Source of the DNA: Salivita marina
GTDB taxonomy: Bacteria > Pseudomonadota > Gammaproteobacteria > Pseudomonadales > Azotimanducaceae
Reading direction: 5' to 3'
Assembly: GCA_038144425.1 (NCBI GenBank)
Contig: JAYQNS010000003.1
Coordinates: forward strand, 372,001-436,000
Length of the DNA stretch: 64,000 bases
The notes beneath the pieces were generated by a model. It saw only the letters and a list, made by a program, of their open reading frames with translations, was not told the DNA's origin and ran no database searches. How positions within the stretch are numbered: the stretch's first letter is position 1; every line of letters begins with the position of its first letter. Positions 58,924 through 64,000 of the stretch are shown in pieces. The translations under genes and the position numbers were made by a program.

Positions 58924-61020
58924 TCAGAAGTCGTAGCGCACGCTAAGGTGTGCGCGCTGAGGCTGGCCAACGAAGTAGCGCTCATTCCCGAATGCCAAAT
59001 CAGCACGCTCGGCATAACGCTCGTCCGCCAGGTTCAGAATGCGCAGGGCAACCGCAAGCTGGTCGGACAAGGCATAGCGCCCCCGTAGATTCCAAACCCT
59101 GTGGCCGTCGTAGCGGGCCGTGTTTTCCGCATCCATGAAGTAATCCCCCATGGTGACGTTTTCAAGCTCCACACTTAGGGCCTCACTCGGGGTCCAGCGG
59201 AGCTGGGCCGAGCCCAGCCATCGCGGAGCCGTGTCCACGTCGTCACCCTTTTGGATCATTCCTCCGCGGCTCAGCGCCCGACTGAAGGCGTAGCGATGGC
59301 GCGCGTAGGTCACCTGTCCCGCCACCGTAAGGGTGGGATAGATGGCATAGCTGAGCTGCCCCTCCACCCCGTCGCTATCGGTTTTGCCGGCAGAGACGTT
59401 AAAGCCCTCCGCATCCCGAAGCACCTGATCCTCGGCCCGCTGATCGAAGGCCGTGAGGCTCAGGGTGAAGCCATTTCGAGCATAGCCGTAGGCCAGCTCA
59501 AAGCTACGCACGAATTCGCTGCGGAGATCGGCTACGGTCTGCCCTGACTGGAGGCGATAAAGCTCGGTGCTTTGGGGTGCGCGGAAACCGGCAGAGGCGG
59601 TGAACGCCAGCTGGCTGCGGGCGCTTAGGCCGTAAACGATGCCCAGGCGACCCGCCTGATCGGTGAAACGATCCTCCCTATCTTCCGGACGGGAGTAATT
59701 ACAGCCTCCAAAGCCACAGGCCGTGCCGTCATCCCGCGTATTCCCAGCGAGCATGCGGTTGTCGTAGTCGTAGCGAAGCTGCTCGAGACGAGCGCTATGC
59801 ACCAGGGTCAGGCGCGGAGACAGGTCTAGGGAGACGTCATAGAACGCCGCCGCAAGCGTGCTTTCCACGGCGTAATCATAGTGCTGCCCCTCGGGGCGGG
59901 TAGCCACGAGGAAGGCCGAGCCGACCGTGGGGCCATCTTGGCGCTGGGTCAGCCAGGTATCCGCCCATTCCAACTGGAGGCCCACGGTTGCACGCCACCG
60001 GGCCCCTGCCTTCGCCACCCGAGCGATTACGCCTAGGCTATCTTGCCCGTTCTCTTCCAGGGGCTGGCCAGGCAGAAAGTGCTGGAGGAACTCCATTTCC
60101 GAGCGGCGCGCGTAGGGCGTGACGCCCAGGACCGCCCCGCTCGGAAGATCCCGCTCGAGGCCCAGCGAAGCCCGGAGCGCATAGGCCTCCCGGTAAGCTT
60201 CGGGATTCGGGTTGGTATTGCGAAGCGTAGCGTCCGCAAAGGCCTCCGGCCCCACCACGAAGCCCCCCGTATTCTGATCCAGGGAAGCTCCGGAAAGCTG
60301 GAAATCATGACGCCAGCCACGCCCTTCGCCCTGGGCCCGAAGGCTACCCTTGCGATGCCGGAAGCCCGTATCGTCCTGCCAGCCGTCCGTGTCTACGACA
60401 TCGAAGGCGGCCAACACCCGCTCCCGGCCCAGGGGTGCAGCCACCTGCCCCTGAAGCTGACCGTAGGACCAGGGGCCGAGCTCCGCCTTGATCGTGCCTT
60501 CCGGCGCCGCAAGATCAGCCGCTGGCTGCGGGGTGAAGACATTCACGGCGCCGAGGAGCGCCGTACCGCCGTAGAGGGCTGAGCCCGGCCCCCGCAGCAC
60601 CTCCACCCCCGCCGCTTGGGCCAGATTCATCTCGAAGAGGTTATTAACGTTGCAAAAACCCGCTGGGCGTAGGGGAATGCCATCTTCCAAAAGGAGAAAG
60701 GCGCCACAGGCGCCGGGGCCAGTCAAGACCGGAGACCGCAGCGCCATAAGATGTTCCTGTCCCGAGCCCCGGGAGACCCAAGCCCCCGGTACCCGTACGA
60801 AAAGCTCTTGGCCGTGCACCGGCGCGAGCCCTTCCACCACCTCGCCCCCAAGGGTGGTTAGGGCCCCCACCTCCGTGAAAGCGTCGCTGAGGGCAGGCCG
60901 CGCGGAAACAGTGATCGTCTCGAGGGGAGCGCTGGAGGGCTCGGCGCTCGCGGCAACCGCCAAAGCGGGCCCAAGTAAGGCCACAGCGGTCAGCGAGGCA
61001 CGGGAAAGGCGGCACAGCAT
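58924..61020 (-). CDS. TonB-dependent outer-membrane receptor
   Basis: The 698-residue protein has a signal peptide (SLTAVALLGPALAVAASA), a TonB-box-like LETITVSA, a plug domain (residues about 45-150) with VLRGPGSALYGGTALLGAVN, and a 22-strand-type barrel ending in HLSVRYDF with a terminal Phe. The plug has two cysteines and the barrel two more (ACGFGGCNYSRPED). The ligand cannot be predicted; siderophore, haem or vitamin are possible. The ATG at 61020 follows GGAGAG; an ATG 42 nt upstream is less likely. Energy would come from a TonB system such as the one at 31332. Confidence 0.9.
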   Translation of the reverse strand: MLCRLSRASLTAVALLGPALAVAASAEPSSAPLETITVSARPALSDAFTEVGALTTLGGEVVEGLAPVHGQELFVRVPGAWVSRGSGQEHLMALRSPVLTGPGACGAFLLLEDGIPLRPAGFCNVNNLFEMNLAQAAGVEVLRGPGSALYGGTALLGAVNVFTPQPAADLAAPEGTIKAELGPWSYGQLQGQVAAPLGRERVLAAFDVVDTDGWQDDTGFRHRKGSLRAQGEGRGWRHDFQLSGASLDQNTGGFVVGPEAFADATLRNTNPNPEAYREAYALRASLGLERDLPSGAVLGVTPYARRSEMEFLQHFLPGQPLEENGQDSLGVIARVAKAGARWRATVGLQLEWADTWLTQRQDGPTVGSAFLVATRPEGQHYDYAVESTLAAAFYDVSLDLSPRLTLVHSARLEQLRYDYDNRMLAGNTRDDGTACGFGGCNYSRPEDREDRFTDQAGRLGIVYGLSARSQLAFTASAGFRAPQSTELYRLQSGQTVADLRSEFVRSFELAYGYARNGFTLSLTAFDQRAEDQVLRDAEGFNVSAGKTDSDGVEGQLSYAIYPTLTVAGQVTYARHRYAFSRALSRGGMIQKGDDVDTAPRWLGSAQLRWTPSEALSVELENVTMGDYFMDAENTARYDGHRVWNLRGRYALSDQLAVALRILNLADERYAERADLAFGNERYFVGQPQRAHLSVRYDF

Positions 61021-61092
61021 GGGGGCTCTCCAAAAAGATGCAAGGGAACGGCGCTGGACCATAACGCAGGGCCCCCGGGGGCAGCAATGTTC

Positions 61093-61323
61093 CTAGAACT
61101 CCGGGGGGAGCTGATCCTTTGGAAGTACGGTCACGGACTCCGTGGCCTCGTCGTAGCACAGCACCGCCGTCCCCTGGGAAAGCTGGCCACGCACCGCCGC
61201 CACCTTCTCCCCCAGGCTATAGTCACGATGACCGTAATCCGTACCTTCCTCCGTGACGAAGGCTTCGAGCACCGCCTGGAGGGTCTCTTCGTCCAGCGCA
61301 TCTAGGGGAATGGCGATGGGCAC
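61093..61323 (-). CDS. yheU: YheU family (UPF0270) protein
   Basis: A 76-residue protein matching YheU: IPLDALDEETLQAVLEAFVT, EGTDYGHRDYSLGEKVAAV, then TAVLCYDEATESVTVLPK. Function unknown in the family. It starts 1 nt after ttcA and is probably cotranscribed with it. Confidence 0.9.
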   Translation of the reverse strand: MPIAIPLDALDEETLQAVLEAFVTEEGTDYGHRDYSLGEKVAAVRGQLSQGTAVLCYDEATESVTVLPKDQLPPEF

Positions 61324-61324
61324 G

Positions 61325-62158
61325 CTAGCCTTCCTTCACGGGAATGCGCAGCGAATCGGAACGCGCCGCCCGCTCGCCGTCGAGGCCCGCAAAGTCGAAC
61401 AGCTCCCGGTCCATGAGGTGGGAAGGCACCACGCGGCGGAGCGCACCGGCAATCTTTTCAATACGAGCAGGGTGGGCACGCTCCCACTCCGCCAGCATGC
61501 GCTTGATGACCTGGCGCTCCAGGCCGTCCTGGCTCCCACAGAGGTCGCAGGGAATGATGGGGAAGGCCTGCGCCTCGGCCCAACGCGCTATGTCCTTCTC
61601 CCGGCAGTAGGCCAGCGGGCGAATAAGGATGTGGTCCCCATCGTCAGACAGCAGCTTCGGCGGCATGGCCTTTAAGGTCGCGCCGTGAAAAAGATTCAAA
61701 AAGAGCGTTTCCACGATGTCGTCAAGGTGATGCCCCAGCGCGACCTTGGTCGCCCCAATGCGCCGAGCAAAGTTATAGAGAGCGCCTCGGCGCATGCGAG
61801 AGCACACCGGGCAATAGGTCTTCCCTTCCGGGGTCAGGGCCTTCACAACGCTGTAGGTGTCCTGTTCGATGATGTGATATTCGAGGCCTAGCCCCTCAAG
61901 GTAGGTGGGCAGCACATGTTCGGGAAAATTCGGCTGCTTCTGATCAAGATTCACCGCCACGAGCTCGAATTCGATGGGCGCCGTCGCCTGAAGCTGACGT
62001 AAGATGTCGAGAAGGGTATAGGAGTCCTTTCCCCCGGAAAGGCACACCATCACGCGGTCGCCCGCCTCGATCATGGCGTAGTCGGCGATGGCCTGCCCGA
62101 CCTGGCGGCGAAGCCGCTTTTGAAGCTTGGCGCGTTCATAGGCGGGAGTGGTTGCCAT
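61325..62158 (-). CDS. ttcA: tRNA 2-thiocytidine synthetase TtcA
   Basis: TtcA thiolates cytidine 32 of some tRNAs. The 277-residue product has the PP-loop MVCLSGGKDSYTLLDIL, the Fe-S/catalytic CPVCSRMRRGALY, LGHHLDDIVETLFLN, and PCDLCGSQDGLERQ. TusA-type sulfur relay genes also occur in the window (8053) but act in other tRNA thiolation routes. The ATG overlaps the start codon of the opposite deacetylase gene. Confidence 0.94.
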   Translation of the reverse strand: MATTPAYERAKLQKRLRRQVGQAIADYAMIEAGDRVMVCLSGGKDSYTLLDILRQLQATAPIEFELVAVNLDQKQPNFPEHVLPTYLEGLGLEYHIIEQDTYSVVKALTPEGKTYCPVCSRMRRGALYNFARRIGATKVALGHHLDDIVETLFLNLFHGATLKAMPPKLLSDDGDHILIRPLAYCREKDIARWAEAQAFPIIPCDLCGSQDGLERQVIKRMLAEWERAHPARIEKIAGALRRVVPSHLMDRELFDFAGLDGERAARSDSLRIPVKEG

Positions 62159-63266
62159 GGTGAACCCATCCTTTCGTTGTTGGCCGCGAAATTGGCCGAG
62201 CCGTTGGCTGCGCGGGGCCTTGCTCGGAAGCCTTACACTTCTTGGAAGCAGCGCGCTCAGAGGGGAGGAAAGCTCGCCACCTCAGCCGCCCAGCCTCGTA
62301 GTGCTTCAGTATCACTTCGTGGCAACGGAGACGCCGGCGAGCACCTCCGTCACCCCCGCCCAGTTCGCCGCTCACCTGGCGGCGATCGAAGCGAGCGGTG
62401 CCACCGTGCTCCCCCTTGCGGAGGCGCTCGCGGCGCTCCAGGCCGGGCGCACTCTACCGGAGACGGCGCTCGCCATCACCTTCGATGACGGCTACGAAAG
62501 CATTGCGGAGGCAGCCCATCCCCTGCTCCGCGCCCGGGGCTGGCCCTACACCATTTTCGTGAACCCCGAGCCCATCGATAGGCGCCACGGCGGCGTTTTA
62601 TCTTGGAACCAACTTCGACAATTGGCCACCGAGGGGGCGACCATCGGCAACCATGGCCTGCGCCACGACTACATGGTGCGGGGCGAAAGCCAGGGGCTCC
62701 CGGCCCCGGCCTCCCCGGCCTATGAGGCCTACCTCGAGGGTCAGGTGCTTGATGCCCAGGCCCGCATCGACGCCGAACTAGGCGCCCAACCCAAGCTCTT
62801 TGCCTACCCCTTTGGAGAGTTCGCGCCGGAGCTAAAGGCTTGGCTAAGGGCCTGGGGCTATGCGGCCTTCGGCCAGCACTCGGGACCTCTCTGGATAGGT
62901 AGCGACCCCCAAGCCCTCCCCCGCTTTCCCGCCTCGGGCATCTACGGTGCGCTCGACGGCCTGCGCCCCAAGCTCACCATGAAGGCCCTGGCTGCCACCA
63001 TCGAAAGCCCATCCTCGATGATTTTGCCGCCGGAAACAGATCAACCCACGCTCCGCTTCACCCTACGCTTCCCCGAAGCCCACCAGGGCCCGGTGCAGTG
63101 CTACCTAAGCGGCCAGGGCGCCGTTCCGACAGCGCGCACGGGAGCGCGAGTGGAAACGATGGCCCGGACGCCCCTACCCCCCGGGCGAAGCCGCTTTAAC
63201 TGCACGGCCCAGGGCCCCAAGGGGCACTGGCATTGGCTGTCCCAGCCCCTGCTACGCCTGCCCTAG
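62157..63266 (+). CDS. Polysaccharide deacetylase family protein, exported
   Basis: The 369-residue protein has a signal peptide (LLGSLTLLGSSALRG) and an NodB-type domain with ALAITFDDGYESIAEAAHP (catalytic/metal Asp pair), GNHGLRHDYM (metal His pair) and KLFAYPFGEFAPEL. LVVLQYHFVATETPASTSVT resembles PgaB-type deacetylases. The ATG at 62157 has GGGAG 9 nt upstream; this places the start codon directly opposite that of ttcA. The last 100 residues are a beta-rich extension of unknown role. It overlaps the convergent bax-like gene by 4 nt. Confidence 0.85.
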   Translation: MVNPSFRCWPRNWPSRWLRGALLGSLTLLGSSALRGEESSPPQPPSLVVLQYHFVATETPASTSVTPAQFAAHLAAIEASGATVLPLAEALAALQAGRTLPETALAITFDDGYESIAEAAHPLLRARGWPYTIFVNPEPIDRRHGGVLSWNQLRQLATEGATIGNHGLRHDYMVRGESQGLPAPASPAYEAYLEGQVLDAQARIDAELGAQPKLFAYPFGEFAPELKAWLRAWGYAAFGQHSGPLWIGSDPQALPRFPASGIYGALDGLRPKLTMKALAATIESPSSMILPPETDQPTLRFTLRFPEAHQGPVQCYLSGQGAVPTARTGARVETMARTPLPPGRSRFNCTAQGPKGHWHWLSQPLLRLP

Positions 63267-64000
63267 TGATCGAAGCGGTCGAGGCCGTTAAAGCGCATGA
63301 TGGCGAGAAGATCAGCAACATAGGCCGCGCGCCGCTCGGAGTAGCGCAGCAGCCCCGGCGCAAGCAGCTCCCCGGATAGGGGTCGCCCCTCACGCCGCGC
63401 AGCCGCCCGCAGCACTCGAAAAGAACGATGGGCGGGGTGGCTATTCAAGTTGTGCATGTAGCTCACCACGGAATCGGCAGAGCGCTCGAAGAGGCGAACT
63501 TCATGCTCCGACCCCTCAGGGCGTAGCAAAGGCACAAGGCCGCACCCTTTGGTGTAGCACCATTGCCCAAAAAAATTCCGACCTGCCTGAGCAAAGCGCG
63601 AGGTGCCCCAGGCCGATTCCGTAGCGGCCTGGGCCAGGGCCAGGGAAGGGGGAATGCGATCCACCCGGCGCAGGAGGCGATTCAACCGATCGGCCCCGGT
63701 CTCCGAGGAGGACGCGCCATAGCGCGTCTCTAGGTCCTTCAGCCAACCTTCCGTTGGCCCATCCCAGGGCCCTTCCGCGCTCTGGAGCGCCTCGACGCGG
63801 GCTCGGAGTTCGTCGATCCGTTGATTTTCTGCCTCAATGCGCGGCAAGAGAAAAGCAAAAAAAGCCGCTTTCCGAGCACTCACCGTTGGTAGCGCGGCAA
63901 AATCGGGGACCTGCTCTGGCGCCGGGCCCGGAAGGGCAGCATCGAGAACGCCACCCTCCGGGCGCTCCCCAGCCCACCATAGGAGCAACGCGGCCACGGC
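63263..64000 (-). CDS. Bax-like glucosaminidase (5' end possibly outside window)
   Basis: At least 245 residues of a mannosyl-glycoprotein endo-beta-N-acetylglucosaminidase-family protein related to E. coli Bax. The catalytic region reads SLALAQAATESAWGTSRFA with the Glu in TESAWG, then NFFGQWCY and SYMHNLNSHPAHRSFR; it ends near LLAIMRFNGLD. It probably cuts peptidoglycan. The N-terminal hydrophobic part (LLLWWAG) reaches the window edge; a GTG at 63997 is the only start seen and the true start may lie beyond. Confidence 0.85.
   Translation of the reverse strand, partial: AVAALLLWWAGERPEGGVLDAALPGPAPEQVPDFAALPTVSARKAAFFAFLLPRIEAENQRIDELRARVEALQSAEGPWDGPTEGWLKDLETRYGASSSETGADRLNRLLRRVDRIPPSLALAQAATESAWGTSRFAQAGRNFFGQWCYTKGCGLVPLLRPEGSEHEVRLFERSADSVVSYMHNLNSHPAHRSFRVLRAAARREGRPLSGELLAPGLLRYSERRAAYVADLLAIMRFNGLDRFDH

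Overview
The window is a dense, high-GC bacterial chromosome segment with no rRNA, tRNA, insertion sequence, integrase or CRISPR array that I can see. The gene content points to a gammaproteobacterium: tusA-epmC-xni-pdxB, msrB beside alaA, pilZ-tatD, rlmM, ttcA-yheU, phoBR-pstSCAB-phoU with long Pseudomonas-type permeases, and a TonB2/TtpC-type transport operon. Glutaryl-CoA dehydrogenase, a molybdenum hydroxylase and a TonB-dependent receptor suit an aerobic, heterotrophic organism. I cannot name the genus. Genes are packed tightly, often with 1 to 8 nt overlaps (ATGA, GTGA, TAATG).

Layout. 1-1582 (+): tail of an unknown gene and a split spermidine-synthase-like pair. 1560-3288: msrB (-) and alaA (+), divergent. 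3285-8289 (-): tusA, epmC, xni, pdxB, an FAD oxidoreductase and an ATP-NAD-kinase-like gene. 8415-20757 (+): a ten-gene cluster that is the most unusual part of the window. 20767-25027 (-): a frameshifted enoyl-CoA hydratase, a dihaem cytochrome c-rhodanese fusion, a GacA-like regulator with a degenerate receiver, and gcdH. 25145-27151 (+): an acyl-CoA dehydrogenase and xthA. 27132-29907 (-): FAH-family hydrolase, ribE, pyrF, yceI. 29971-35067 (-): DUF3450, TtpC, ExbB, ExbD, TonB, TPR protein. 35451-43553 (+): phosphate regulon, with phoR interrupted by an in-frame TGA. 43564-45923: two SDR oxidoreductases and a HAD hydrolase. 45920-52593 (-): three-subunit molybdenum hydroxylase, MoaD-like protein, galK, galT, nitroreductase. 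52729-56668 (+): pepQ, S9 peptidase, acetyltransferase. 56679-62158 (-): ttcA, yheU, TonB receptor, rlmM, pilZ, tatD. 62157-64000: polysaccharide deacetylase (+) and a Bax-like glucosaminidase (-).

The ten-gene cluster encodes, in order: a secreted TPR protein ending in a TonB-C-like fold, a secreted Ser/Gly-rich protein, an outer-membrane-type lipoprotein, a membrane-anchored TPR protein, a membrane-anchored PEGA/FGE-fold protein without the FGE cysteines, a small secreted protein, a MotA/TolQ/ExbB-like channel protein, a degenerate Hsp70-like protein with an FHA-like tail, and two VWA proteins. Both VWA proteins start with a membrane helix whose Asp lines up with the proton-binding Asp of ExbD/TolR/MotB. 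My inference is an ion-driven, envelope-spanning machine in which a pair of VWA proteins replaces the ExbD/MotB dimer. I do not know a described system with this composition.

Two genes look broken: phoR (TGA in place of an expected Trp codon) and the enoyl-CoA hydratase (one-base frameshift). Either could be a real mutation or a sequence error.
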